A model generated the notes under the pieces. That model was not told the origin of the DNA. It saw only the letters and a list, made by a program, of their open reading frames with translations, and made no database searches. A stretch of DNA of 34,738 bases from contig JASJBV010000006.1 of assembly GCA_030066335.1 (NCBI GenBank), forward strand, positions 1-34,738. Reading direction: 5' to 3'. The stretch's first letter is position 1. The number at the start of each line of letters is the position of its first letter. The translations under genes were made by a program, and so were the position numbers. The DNA is from Gammaproteobacteria bacterium. GTDB lineage: Bacteria > Pseudomonadota > Gammaproteobacteria > GCA-001735895. Positions 24,544 to 33,624 of this stretch are shown here, in pieces.

Positions 24544-25147
24544 CGATCAGTTTCCTCCAGGCCGGGTGCGCCTGAATCAGCTTCAATGCCTGCTGCAACA
24601 GGGTCTTACCAGGCTCGGTCCGATGCCAGGTGGAGGCGCCGGAGGGGTGGGGCAGTGGGATCAGGTCGCAGGGATGACCGTCGAGATCATGCCGGAGTTG
24701 GCGCCCGATCACCTCGCTCAGCTTGTTGACCTCCAGTAACTGGCTGATCGCGAGCTTGCCGACCGGAATAATCAGTTGCGGTTGCAACAGCCGGTATTCG
24801 GTCTGCAGCCACTGGCTACAGCGCTCGATCTCGTCGGCATCGGGTACCCGATCACCACCCCTGGGTTTTTTGCCTGGGAAACAACGACACACCGCCGCCA
24901 TATAGACGCGGCTGCGAAAGCCATCCTCGTCGAGGCCCAGGGATTCGAACCATTGGAACAGGGTCTTGCCCGCGGTCCAGGCGAAGGGCTTGGCTGCCGC
25001 GCCTTCGCGGTCGCCCGGGGCCTGGCCGATCAACATCACCGGGGACACCACCGCCTGACCGGTTATTACCGGGCCGATCATCTGCGGGCACAGCCTGCAC
25101 TGATGCAGCCGGGCCTGATGTTGCCTGAGCTTATCCAGTGATGTCAT
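24536..25147 (-). CDS. uracil-DNA glycosylase family protein (Fe-S type)
   Basis: 203 residues. Family 4/5-like uracil-DNA glycosylase, which removes uracil from DNA to start base-excision repair. Motif 1 is GQAPGDREG (41-49) with PFAWTAGKTL following. Motif 2 is HPSGASTW (His167). Cys17, Cys20, Cys87 (or 89) and Cys110 have the spacing of the [4Fe-4S] ligands of family 4 enzymes. The first motif has Gln in place of the Glu of GEAPG, found in several subgroups, so base specificity may differ. Overlaps the downstream cupin by 8 bp. Confidence 0.87.
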   Translation of the reverse strand: MTSLDKLRQHQARLHQCRLCPQMIGPVITGQAVVSPVMLIGQAPGDREGAAAKPFAWTAGKTLFQWFESLGLDEDGFRSRVYMAAVCRCFPGKKPRGGDRVPDADEIERCSQWLQTEYRLLQPQLIIPVGKLAISQLLEVNKLSEVIGRQLRHDLDGHPCDLIPLPHPSGASTWHRTEPGKTLLQQALKLIQAHPAWRKLIDA

Positions 25148-25166
25148 TTTGACAGATATAGAAATG

Positions 25167-25192
25167 ACTGCGCCCCATCACAGGGGCGCAGT
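25167..25192 (-). terminator. terminator hairpin after the cytochrome c' gene
   Basis: Perfect 10-bp arms ACTGCGCCCC and GGGGCGCAGT with a 6-base loop, 36 bases past the stop codon on the minus strand, followed by CATTTCTAT. It separates the cytochrome from the glycosylase-cupin pair. Confidence 0.7.
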
Positions 25193-25227
25193 TAACATAA
25201 AACACTTGGGTGGAGAATAACTGACGA

Positions 25228-25701
25228 CTACTTTTCTGCCATGTATTTCTTGTGGCAGCCGTTACAGACACCATTGACATCCTTCAGGCTTTCCTGGATG
25301 CCGTCCAGGCTCCAGGCGGCGTTGTAAACCGTGACTTCCAGGGCCTTGATCAGTTCCTGCTGCAGCGCGCTGACTTCTGCTTTATTCTGCCACAACTCCG
25401 GCTTGGTCCAGGTCTTGCCCCTTAACTGTGGGTTATCCATGCCGGAGCCTTCCGGCCACAGGGTATAGGATTTAAACGTGGCCAGAGCCATCAGGTTGTC
25501 GGCGGCATCCTGGGCGGCTTTCTTGTTATAGGGGATGCGTTCCCGAAGCATGTCACCCAGGTAGTCGAGGTTGACGGCATACAGTTTCATGATGCCCTGG
25601 CGTGCTTCGACCAGGTCTTCCAGGGTTGCGGAAAGGGCATTGCCACTGAACAGGAAGGATAATCCGATAACGACGATTTTGAATATTTTGCTATTAAACA
25701 T
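25228..25701 (-). CDS. cytochrome c' / c-556-type class II cytochrome
   Basis: 157 residues from the ATG at 25699-25701 (the open frame extends 17 codons further, but this start has a GAGGT ribosome site and is followed directly by a signal peptide, FKIVVIGLSFLFSGNALSA). It is exported and carries haem c. The haem motif CNGCH is at the C-terminus (Cys146, Cys149, His150), as in four-helix class II cytochromes. ARQGIMKLY has the Met that serves as sixth ligand in the c-556 type, with the family segments RERIPYNKKAAQDAADNL and LWPEGSGMDN. Periplasmic; possible electron carrier or gas-binding protein. It stands alone between terminators. Confidence 0.9.
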   Translation of the reverse strand: MFNSKIFKIVVIGLSFLFSGNALSATLEDLVEARQGIMKLYAVNLDYLGDMLRERIPYNKKAAQDAADNLMALATFKSYTLWPEGSGMDNPQLRGKTWTKPELWQNKAEVSALQQELIKALEVTVYNAAWSLDGIQESLKDVNGVCNGCHKKYMAEK

Positions 25702-25927
25702 GCTCGACCTCTGACTGAATTTATTATTTGTATGAACTAAGTTAGCACGCATTTCCAGTGCTTGCCATACACCAGATCACAGTTTTAGCGGATTGTTTAC
25801 CTGGATTAGCCCTCTACTGGCGAGTCATATTCTTCGCAGGAACATCAGCCATAAGAGGTATTGGCCTCTTAAAAAGTCCCGATCTAAACGATTTCTGTGC
25901 ATGGATGAAGTATTTATCCTAGTGCAT

Positions 25928-25955
25928 AAAAAAGGGGCAGAGTTGCCTCTGCCCC
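25928..25955 (-). terminator. rho-independent terminator of the lipoprotein gene
   Basis: GGGGCAGAG and CTCTGCCCC (25934-25942 and 25947-25955) with a 4-base loop. On the minus strand the stem is followed by a run of T (complement of the A run 25928-25933). It lies 27 bases past the lipoprotein stop. This is the best terminator in the window. Confidence 0.88.
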
Positions 25956-25982
25956 ATGTTTTATTATTTCTCTCTACAGAGA

Positions 25983-28445
25983 TTATTGTTGTGGTATAGG
26001 AGTAGGATCGTAGGCACGATAGCTGTCGACAGGATATTCCTGGCGGCCCTCGGCCGATTCGATAGTTCCATCATCGTTAATATCCACATCCATGATGTAC
26101 CAGACGGTGACCCACGAGGTGTTGTACAGATCGAAAGTCTGATCACCATCCGGGTCTTCAAATGACTCCCAGGAGTCATCCCAGGCTGAATTACCCGCTG
26201 GTGGCAGATTATCTGAGAAGTTCACCGATAAATCGATAATCTGTTCTTCAGTTGTCGCCGTATCGACAGGCGCAGCGTTCTGCGTGACATGATCTACCGC
26301 AGTTGCCGCAATCGGCGCACTCAGGATAGTGACCTGCGTGTCAGTCACCGGATCCCAAACCCGCAGATCCATATAGAACTGGGCGCCTGCGGTACCGGTA
26401 GCCATGTAATGAACCTTGTCCAAGGTGATGGTTCCAGGTGCTGTACCCATTTCAAACAGGGTAGGCGCTGTGGACTGGTCACCCCAGGGCTGTGGTGTAA
26501 GGGCTGAGCCCTCAAATGGCCAATCAACCCAGGTCCAGAACTCGGCGGTATTACCGAAGTTACTACCGTCAGCAAAATCGAATGGCTCGAATACATAGTC
26601 CATCTTGCTGGCATTGGCATGAGTATAAGCCAGCCAGTTCTCGGCTTGAGTAGTGATCGGACCCGCTGCGCCAGTTACCGGCAAGCCGGTACTCGCATCA
26701 TTGGTATCCTGGGCGGTGATGAAAGTCGCGGTACGGTCGGTAATACCTGTAACAGTTCCGCTGGCATCTACCATGATTTCACCAAAACGCTGATTCTCGA
26801 ATCCATCCTGCCAGTCGCTCATGTCGGTACAGTTCTGGTCCGGATCATCGGCCTCGATACCGTATTTAGCCACAACATAGAAACATCCCTGATCAAAATC
26901 ATCCGCGATGTCAGCTATTTCAGGAGGCAGCAGGGCCGGATTGGTATCCTGGTTGAAGTTGATGCCTGGGCCGGTAATCGACCAGTTCTGAATCGCCATA
27001 TTGACCTGGATTACAGGCAGTGAATCAGGATTGGCACCAGTCTCGGTCACCAGCGCAGGTGAGCCGTTGGCTTCGGTGACCAGCTTGACGTTGATGACCT
27101 GCTCGGTGGCAATGGTGACTTGCACATCAGCTCCAGCAACAGGATCAAAAAATGTCTTGGTACGAGACTCGTTGATGGAAACATCGGTATTCAGCGGCAG
27201 GTTCAGCGGTAAGGCAAAACCTTCCCAATCGATGCTGATTACGCCGGTATCCGAGTCCTTGCGTTTCTCGCCCTGCAGCATGACCCCGTTTTCAACGTCT
27301 ACATAACGATAGTCAGACCAGCCCCACAGACCCATTTGCTGGGAATAAGGGACCGAGGGCACGGCGCCCAGCGCGGCATCGAGGTAAGGTGAAAAGTATT
27401 CGCCATTAACGCCGGCAGCCGAACCCCACATGGTGGCAGCATCATTGATATCAGCCTGGGAACCACTGGCATAGCCATCGTTCCAGGTGTTCCAATAGGT
27501 GCCGCTCAGTGCCAGCAGGTAATTTGTGTCGCTACCATCAACCGGTACATCCTGGTTGTAATAGGTAAACTCGATACGCTTGGAAGCATTGACCTGGTCT
27601 CCAGCCGGGCCTTCGACCTGGGCCGGTACGATAACGCTGAATTCCCCATCAACGGCACTCAGTTCGAACATGTTGGGAGTACCGATATCACAACCTGATG
27701 AGGTCCACTCCGTGGCATCCAGCGTAGCATCCAGATACCAACAGGCATCGTTTTCCCAGGTATCATCACTCTCATCCATTTCCAGTGACCAGGTGTTGAC
27801 CTCGCCAAAGAAGGTGACAACGGACATGCTTTCGATAGCCGTGGTGCCACCAGTATTCACAGCTTCAACCTGTGCGGCATTGATATCATCCTGGGTAATC
27901 ACGCCATCGCCATCATCATCCAGGCTGCTGCCATCAACGACTTCAACACCGGTATTGGTACCTTCGAGCGTGGCTTCAGTGTTGTCCGGATCGATCAGGA
28001 TCTCGTCCAGCGTGGTATCACCATCCAGCGACAGCATACCAACGCCACCGGTGCCGGTAACCAGCGAAGCAATAACCTCGAGGGTCGAGGTGTCGATGAA
28101 AACCAGGGCATATGGAGTGTTGGACTTCAGGCCCTCGTCATCGGCAAATTCGAAATCACCCGAGCGATCGGACATGGTGGTATAGGAGTTACCATTGCCG
28201 TCGACCGCGATAATGATGATCAGGTCGGTAGGTGCACTGCCGGAACGATGGGCGACACCTCTTGCTGCCAGACGCGGTGATGTATTACCATTATCTATGG
28301 CCAGGGTACCGGACAAGCGAACAGCGGTTTGCAGGTCATCGCTGCCAGTGTTGCCGCCACCGCCGCTACCACCGCCGCCACCACAGGCAGTAAGCAGCAG
28401 ACTGGCTGATGCCAATAAGGTAATGATATGCGTTCGAAAATTCAT
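25983..28445 (-). CDS. large lipoprotein with two EF-hand-like loops, function unknown
   Basis: 820 residues; I do not recognise the family. Lipobox LTAC (Cys21) follows a hydrophobic signal, then a glycine-rich linker GGGGGSGGGG. Residues about 40-165 look like a small beta-sandwich. A calcium-loop pattern D-x-D-G-D-G-x-I-x3-D sits at 176-187. A second, DINDDGTIESAE, sits at 788-799 near the C-terminus. The middle is rich in Trp, Asp, Thr and Asn and contains a few cysteines (for example CWYLDATL and CFYVVAKYG). Strong ribosome site GGAGGG. Single gene with its own terminator. Likely anchored in the outer membrane and acidic; a calcium-stabilised surface or periplasmic protein is inference. 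Confidence 0.78.
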   Translation of the reverse strand: MNFRTHIITLLASASLLLTACGGGGGSGGGGNTGSDDLQTAVRLSGTLAIDNGNTSPRLAARGVAHRSGSAPTDLIIIIAVDGNGNSYTTMSDRSGDFEFADDEGLKSNTPYALVFIDTSTLEVIASLVTGTGGVGMLSLDGDTTLDEILIDPDNTEATLEGTNTGVEVVDGSSLDDDGDGVITQDDINAAQVEAVNTGGTTAIESMSVVTFFGEVNTWSLEMDESDDTWENDACWYLDATLDATEWTSSGCDIGTPNMFELSAVDGEFSVIVPAQVEGPAGDQVNASKRIEFTYYNQDVPVDGSDTNYLLALSGTYWNTWNDGYASGSQADINDAATMWGSAAGVNGEYFSPYLDAALGAVPSVPYSQQMGLWGWSDYRYVDVENGVMLQGEKRKDSDTGVISIDWEGFALPLNLPLNTDVSINESRTKTFFDPVAGADVQVTIATEQVINVKLVTEANGSPALVTETGANPDSLPVIQVNMAIQNWSITGPGINFNQDTNPALLPPEIADIADDFDQGCFYVVAKYGIEADDPDQNCTDMSDWQDGFENQRFGEIMVDASGTVTGITDRTATFITAQDTNDASTGLPVTGAAGPITTQAENWLAYTHANASKMDYVFEPFDFADGSNFGNTAEFWTWVDWPFEGSALTPQPWGDQSTAPTLFEMGTAPGTITLDKVHYMATGTAGAQFYMDLRVWDPVTDTQVTILSAPIAATAVDHVTQNAAPVDTATTEEQIIDLSVNFSDNLPPAGNSAWDDSWESFEDPDGDQTFDLYNTSWVTVWYIMDVDINDDGTIESAEGRQEYPVDSYRAYDPTPIPQQ

Positions 28446-29005
28446 TTTTATCCCTCCAGGAATCTTTTGACAAAGATACTTAATCCACTCTTGTTGTGAT
28501 TGAATGTTGCATTGTTACCTTTAAGCATTCATCACGTCTTATTAACCGGCATCCAGGGGTAAATTTTTTGTTACTTGGAAAAAATACCCGCCAGCAAATT
28601 GGTGGCATACAGGCTTAATACTAGTTAAGAAATAGGGGTTTTCAGGAAATATTCGGAAAATCTTGACTATTTCTCATTCTTATGAAAACAGTATTTTTTG
28701 GGGGATATAACAACTGCGAAATATCAATGACTTAGCGCTCATTTTTCCGGATATTTTTATTCGTCAAGAATTCGTCATTTGCGCTTAATCCTGCTGATTT
28801 TGTAGTTGACCTGGCTGGTAACCAGAAAATGGTTCCAGTATCACCATAGAGGCAATCATTAACCCGGTAGCGATTGTGAACTAGTTCACTGTGGTTTAGC
28901 CAGAGGTGACATTACGCGGCGAATTCAGCGAATGGATACAGGTAATATTTCTGCGTATTCTTATCGAAATGGATAAAATGACGTTTTCACCGCTGAATAG
29001 ACTCG
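28446..29005. other. 560-bp divergent intergenic region
   Basis: AT-rich region between the lipoprotein (-) and the DUF3087-like gene (+). No plausible gene or RNA seen. It contains a Crp-like site at 28875-28890. TTGACT near 28662 has no good -10 at standard spacing. Confidence 0.6.
28875..28890. promoter_or_regulatory. Crp-like binding site
   Basis: TGTGA-ACTAGT-TCACT, matching the Crp consensus TGTGA-N6-TCACA at 9 of 10 core positions and including a perfect 14-bp palindrome (28876-28889). It lies 116 bp upstream of the gene at 29006, a usable activator distance. No crp gene is in the window. Confidence 0.55.
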
Positions 29006-29512
29006 ATGCAACTCAGACAAATCGACAAGAACCGCTATAGCCGGCATTACAAGATAGTCTTCGCCGCCATCGTCGCGGCATTGATCGTCATCTCCATCGG
29101 TAGCTCGGCCCTGATGATCCAATTTTTCGGAAACCCGGAACAATCGAACTTCATCCTGAATCTTGCCGGGGTGGTGATTGCGGCTGTCGCGGTGTCATAT
29201 GCCCTGTACCGACTGCGTAATCATCCTTTCATGGATGAAGTGGTGTACGTGTGGAACCTGAAGCAACAGCTGAACCGGATCTACCGCAAGCAGCGCAAGA
29301 TCGAGCCACTGATCGATGACAATAACGTCGATGCGATGGTGATCATGAATTACATCTACCAGGGTTCCAAGCAGTTATATGAGCTGGATGACAACACGAT
29401 CACCATGGATGAACTGGCGATCAAGATCAATCACCTGCAGGCCAAACTGGATGAAACCGGTATCCAGGTATCAACCGACCAGTATGATCCATCGCTGCTG
29501 GATCGGTTTTAG
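29006..29512 (+). CDS. DUF3087-like small membrane protein
   Basis: 168 residues. Two hydrophobic segments near the N-terminus (IVFAAIVAALIVISIGSSALMIQF and FILNLAGVVIAAVAVSYAL) form a hairpin in the membrane. A cytoplasmic helical part follows (KQQLNRIYRKQRKIEPLIDD, then YIYQGSKQLYELDDNTITMDEL). This matches the DUF3087 layout as I remember it from gammaproteobacteria. No function known. It converges with the SPFH gene, with a shared hairpin between. Confidence 0.72.
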   Translation: MQLRQIDKNRYSRHYKIVFAAIVAALIVISIGSSALMIQFFGNPEQSNFILNLAGVVIAAVAVSYALYRLRNHPFMDEVVYVWNLKQQLNRIYRKQRKIEPLIDDNNVDAMVIMNYIYQGSKQLYELDDNTITMDELAIKINHLQAKLDETGIQVSTDQYDPSLLDRF

Positions 29513-29541
29513 CCGGATAAACTCTTCGGCCCCGATTTATC

Positions 29542-29581
29542 TCCCGGCCTGATATCTACGAAAACAGATTGCAGGCCGGGA
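29542..29581. terminator. hairpin between convergent genes
   Basis: TCCCGGCCTG (29542-29551) and CAGGCCGGGA (29572-29581) are exact 10-bp arms around a 20-base loop. It lies between the DUF3087-like stop and the SPFH stop, so it could protect or end both transcripts. No T run on either side. Confidence 0.5.
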
Positions 29582-29594
29582 ATTGATGCGCAGT

Positions 29595-31274
29595 CTACTT
29601 GGCTGGAGGCTGCTGCCCCATTTGTTTCAGAGCCTGGATTACATTGGATGAACCGAGGATTGCGGCAGCGCCCTCAAAACTGCCTGGTTGGGTGCCGCTG
29701 ACCTGAACCGATGGTACCTTGACGATACGGTCATTTTTAATCGCTGCCTCCAGGGCTTTTTCCAGTGCGGCCAACTGTAACGCCGCATTCTTGCCGAGGA
29801 CCAGGGCTTGTGCCTCCTGACCCTTGGCGATCTCCAGTAGCTTCAATTTTTCACCCTCACCTAACAGACGCAGTTGCTCCTTGCGATGTTCGGCGGCGGC
29901 TTTTTCGATTTCCGCGCGTACCAGGGTTTCCTGCTGGTCGGCAGTGGCTCTCTCACGTTCCACCTTGATTCGTTCTCGCTGGGCTTCGCGCTCTTTTTCA
30001 TAAGTTTCTTTCAACTGGGTAGCCAGTTGTTCACGCAGGGTTGCCACCAGCAATTCCGGTGGAATCGCCGGTTCACCCATGCGTACTTCCTGGATCGTGA
30101 CGCCGGCTTTGAGACCCTCCGGAATGATCGCGGACTCCACCGCGGCAACTATCTCTGCCCGATTTTCGATGAAATCGAGCACCTTGCGATCGGGCTGACC
30201 GCCAATGGTTCGCAGGATATCGCGAATCGCCGGTGTGATGATGTTGTCCTCGACTTCCTTGAGGCCGCCGACCGAGGCCACCACCTTGGCTGCATTGGCG
30301 GGATTCACCGCCACCACCACGCGCATATCGATCGGGATAGTCCAGCCCTCTACGCGAACATTGATTGCGCGGTCCGCCGCATCCGCTGGGACCGCGATGC
30401 TGACCTGTTCTTCCTTCTGCTCGATCTTGCCATTGTCGCCAACCGTTAGATTAATCTTGCGCGAGGTATAGCCGCCCTTGTAATTCCAGGTCTGCAGACG
30501 GGTGGGGATGATGGTGGCGACGAAGGCCTTCTGGTTCAGGTAATATCGGCCGGGAGGGTAGGGGGTTTCCCATACCCCGACACAGCCTTTCGGTACCAGT
30601 GGCAGCGCAACGTCCTCACCGCCTTTGCTTTCGACAATGGAGGGATCCGGGCAGGTTATCGACTGATCACTCTGTACATTACTCCGGATCACCGCGACAT
30701 GACCGGTAGGCACATCGGTGACCTTGCCGATCTTGATTTCATACAGGAAGGGATTGATCCGGTATTTTCCGGGTTCCAGCACGTTGAACTGGGGGCCTTT
30801 CTGGCCGCCATTCTGCAGGAAGTACTCGGCCTTGAGCATATCCACTTCACTGCCTTTCTGCCATGGACGGGCGATGAATGAACCTTCGTCCAGTGGCGCT
30901 CCATCCTTGGTCACCAACAGGCCGTAATGCCCCTCAGGGATCTCCTGCACTGGGTGAAAATTGATGTCGTAAATGATGCGCACGATTGGCATCAGGTGGA
31001 AACCGGGACCGATGATTTGCGCCTGCGGACCTTTCTGCCCATCGAGCGCAATGATCTTACCCGGTGGCAAGTCATCACCCAGATAAATCCGGTTAAGGGT
31101 GGCTATCTCATCTCCACCGACGATCAGGAACGAGCGTGACAGGATACCGAAGATGGCAAAGATCAAGAGTCCAATCTTGGCGCTACGGTTCAATAGCGGA
31201 CGTGGAAAAGGTTCTTTCTTGGCCACATAGGCAATGCCGAACAGGGCCATGATGGATAGAAATAGCATCAACAT
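29595..31274 (-). CDS. SPFH/Band 7 domain (flotillin-like) membrane protein
   Basis: 559 residues. Two N-terminal membrane segments (2-18 and 34-52). Repeated beta-modules follow: GQKGPQ...PG at 79-91 and again at 157-169, with a looser third copy around 228-243. The SPFH core (INVRVEGWTIPIDMRVVVAVNP, about 304-325, through ITPAIRDILRTIGGQ) comes next. A long charged coiled coil (about 410-485, rich in Glu, Lys and Arg) and a flexible end complete it. SPFH proteins build ring or cage scaffolds on membranes. No NfeD partner is adjacent. It converges with the DUF3087-like gene and is divergent from the c-di-GMP gene. Confidence 0.85.
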   Translation of the reverse strand: MLMLFLSIMALFGIAYVAKKEPFPRPLLNRSAKIGLLIFAIFGILSRSFLIVGGDEIATLNRIYLGDDLPPGKIIALDGQKGPQAQIIGPGFHLMPIVRIIYDINFHPVQEIPEGHYGLLVTKDGAPLDEGSFIARPWQKGSEVDMLKAEYFLQNGGQKGPQFNVLEPGKYRINPFLYEIKIGKVTDVPTGHVAVIRSNVQSDQSITCPDPSIVESKGGEDVALPLVPKGCVGVWETPYPPGRYYLNQKAFVATIIPTRLQTWNYKGGYTSRKINLTVGDNGKIEQKEEQVSIAVPADAADRAINVRVEGWTIPIDMRVVVAVNPANAAKVVASVGGLKEVEDNIITPAIRDILRTIGGQPDRKVLDFIENRAEIVAAVESAIIPEGLKAGVTIQEVRMGEPAIPPELLVATLREQLATQLKETYEKEREAQRERIKVERERATADQQETLVRAEIEKAAAEHRKEQLRLLGEGEKLKLLEIAKGQEAQALVLGKNAALQLAALEKALEAAIKNDRIVKVPSVQVSGTQPGSFEGAAAILGSSNVIQALKQMGQQPPAK

Positions 31275-31628
31275 GATGATTGCTCCTTATCTTGGGTGGT
31301 GGATAGATTTTGTTCTGGTTATTCGGGTCCTTGTTGTAACCAGCTGGACCTGGCTACAGGCGGCTGGTGAGCTGAGTATAGGAAGGATCGGGGAAATTTC
31401 TGCAATTATAGGTGAGGCATGGCCCTGTTATCAGGGCGTGTTTAACCAGGTTTTACCCGGGATAAACCCGGATAAGTCCATATGTCTATCGTGTCAATAA
31501 TCAAATTATGAGCTTGAGTGATTGAATTCTTGGTTTTTAGATATCAAATCAGCATTCTCCCGGCGAGCGCCTATAATTAATAACATTTCACTCATATTCT
31601 TTGTTATTGATCTGCTGTTGTTAGAGCT
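31275..31628. other. 354-bp divergent intergenic region
   Basis: Between the SPFH gene (-) and the GGDEF-EAL gene (+). The only visible structure is a short direct repeat of CCCGGATAA-like words near 31456-31475. No gene, RNA or clear promoter that I can support. Confidence 0.5.
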
Positions 31629-33602
31629 ATGGAAGTGCGTTTTAAAAGTCCGGTCAACGGGGTGCATGACAAGGAATTGCAACAAGCGATCTTCAGTAGA
31701 CAACTAGAACTTTATTTCCAGGCACTGCCGCAGTCGTTACTGGCGGTGGTCATCAATAGTGCTATCCTGGTCTGGGTGTTCTGGTCAGTAGTAGCGCTCG
31801 AGTTTCTGCTTGGCTGGTTTGTCGTCAGCATGGCGGTAGTGGGTTATCGATTCTGGGATTTGACCAGGTTCAAACGCAGTCCGCCCGAGCAGCATGATAA
31901 TGAAAAACTGTATAAGCAGATGTTGTTCGGGGTCATCGCTTCCGGCCTGACCTGGGGATTTGCCGGATACTTTTTATTCGTGCCGCATGCGATCAACTAC
32001 CAGGTCATGCTGGCCTTTGTGATCGCCGGTTTGAGCGCCGGGGCCATTGTCAATCTATCGTCTTTTCTCGAAACATCCCAGTCCTTTCTGTTGGTGATAC
32101 TGCTGCCGATCATTGTGCGGCTGTTCCAGGAAGGCGGTTTTGAGACCTTTCAAATGGGCTTGCTGGCCAGCCTCTACCTGTTGTTACTGGCCGTCTCCAG
32201 CCGGCGTATCCATAAGACCGTCATCGACGGGCTTTACACCAAGTTAATGTTCGAGCGGGCTACCGGCAAAATCAAGGAACAGGCTTACTACGATGAATTG
32301 ACCAAGCTGCCCAACCGGCGCCTGCTGCGCGACCGCCTGCTGCAGGCCCTGTCACGGGCCGAGCGTTCTCATGTGCGCGGCGCTTTGCTGTTTATCGACC
32401 TCGATCATTTCAAGCGGATCAACGATTCGCTTGGGCACCAGGTCGGTGACGGATTGTTATGCCAGGTGGCTGAGCGCCTGCAATCCCACATTCGGCTCGA
32501 GGATAGTGCCGGGCGCTTGAGCGGCGATGAATTCGTCGTATTGCTGACTGATCTCGAGGGTGATGAGGATGTTGTCGCGGAACAGGTGCAGTTCACCGCG
32601 GAGAAACTCAGGCAGGTCATCGCCGAGCCTTACCAGGTCAAGGGGCATGAATTGCATGTCAGCGCAAGCATCGGCATCTCCCTGTATCCGGCAGACAGTA
32701 AAAATTCAGAGGATCTGCTTAAACATGCCGATCATGCAATGTATCGGGCCAAGGAAAATGGACGTAACAATATCCAGTTCTTTCTGCTGCATATGCAGGA
32801 AGCCCTGAATAAGCGCCTGCAGCTGGAGCAAGCCCTGCGCAAGGCAGTGGACAATAATGAGTTCCAGTTATACTTTCAGCCACAGGTCAATGCTCAGGAT
32901 GAAATTTATGGGGCCGAAGTGCTGTTGCGTTGGTTCAAGGATGGCGATCAACTAGTCTCGCCGGCGGATTTCATCCCGGTGGCCGAAGAAACCGGTCTGA
33001 TTTACATGGTCGGCGACTGGGTGCTGAACCAGGCCTGCTCGTATTTGCAGCAGATTGAAGACTTGCCCGATATCGACCTGAAATACATGGCGGTGAATGT
33101 CAGTCCACGTGAATTCAGGTTGAAGAATTTTGCCGACCGGGTGGAATCAATCGTTGATAAATATGGTGCCAATCCCCGCATGCTGGAGATCGAGGTCACC
33201 GAGAATGTGCTGGTCGATGACATCGAGGATACGGTCAATAAAATGGAGCGCTTGCGCAATCTCGGCGTCTGTTTCTCCATCGATGACTTCGGCACCGGCT
33301 ATTCGTCGTTGTCATACCTCAAACGCTTGCCGCTGGATACCCTGAAGATCGATCGTTCCTTCATCCAGGATGTCGTCCGCGACAACAACGATGCGACCAT
33401 CGTCAAGACCATTACCTCGATGGCCGAAATGCTGGGCCTGAATGTCATTGCCGAGGGGGTGGAAGACGAGCAGACCCTGGAATTTCTCAAGCAGAACCGC
33501 TGTAAGTGTTTCCAGGGCTACCTGTTCGGGCGACCGATGCCATTCGAAGAGTTTCTTCAGCTGGTCAGAAACCAGCAAGGGCTGAAGCAGGTCGCTCATT
33601 AA
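31629..33602 (+). CDS. membrane-bound GGDEF-EAL cyclic-di-GMP protein
   Basis: 657 residues. About five to six hydrophobic segments form the N-terminal sensor (35-190). A GGDEF domain then starts at YDELTKLPNRRLL (221-234). The active-site motif is SGDEF (298-302), and the inhibitory RxxD site is Arg289-Asp292, exactly five residues before it. The EAL domain has EVL at 430-432 (metal Glu430), Asn490 in VNVSP, EIEVTEN (521-527), DDFGTGYSSL (552-561) and IAEGVE. Both domains appear intact. This suggests a bifunctional enzyme making or degrading c-di-GMP, with the balance unknown. No obvious ribosome site at the chosen ATG. Confidence 0.93.
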   Translation: MEVRFKSPVNGVHDKELQQAIFSRQLELYFQALPQSLLAVVINSAILVWVFWSVVALEFLLGWFVVSMAVVGYRFWDLTRFKRSPPEQHDNEKLYKQMLFGVIASGLTWGFAGYFLFVPHAINYQVMLAFVIAGLSAGAIVNLSSFLETSQSFLLVILLPIIVRLFQEGGFETFQMGLLASLYLLLLAVSSRRIHKTVIDGLYTKLMFERATGKIKEQAYYDELTKLPNRRLLRDRLLQALSRAERSHVRGALLFIDLDHFKRINDSLGHQVGDGLLCQVAERLQSHIRLEDSAGRLSGDEFVVLLTDLEGDEDVVAEQVQFTAEKLRQVIAEPYQVKGHELHVSASIGISLYPADSKNSEDLLKHADHAMYRAKENGRNNIQFFLLHMQEALNKRLQLEQALRKAVDNNEFQLYFQPQVNAQDEIYGAEVLLRWFKDGDQLVSPADFIPVAEETGLIYMVGDWVLNQACSYLQQIEDLPDIDLKYMAVNVSPREFRLKNFADRVESIVDKYGANPRMLEIEVTENVLVDDIEDTVNKMERLRNLGVCFSIDDFGTGYSSLSYLKRLPLDTLKIDRSFIQDVVRDNNDATIVKTITSMAEMLGLNVIAEGVEDEQTLEFLKQNRCKCFQGYLFGRPMPFEEFLQLVRNQQGLKQVAH

Positions 33603-33608
33603 TCCACG

Positions 33609-33624
33609 GCTTGCGCTGGCAAGC
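33609..33624 (+). terminator. possible hairpin after the GGDEF-EAL gene
   Basis: GCTTGC and GCAAGC arms with loop GCTG, 7 bases past the stop, but without a T run. A GGCCCGGGCC palindrome lies a little further on. Weak evidence for termination. Confidence 0.3.

Noticed and set aside
25793-25999. 68-codon frame between the cytochrome and lipoprotein genes
   Set aside because: It runs through the terminator hairpin at 25934-25955 and into the lipoprotein gene, with no recognisable features.
27580-28185. 201-codon Ser/Val/Pro-rich frame opposite the lipoprotein gene
   Set aside because: Low-complexity complement of the Asp/Thr-rich sense protein; no start signal.
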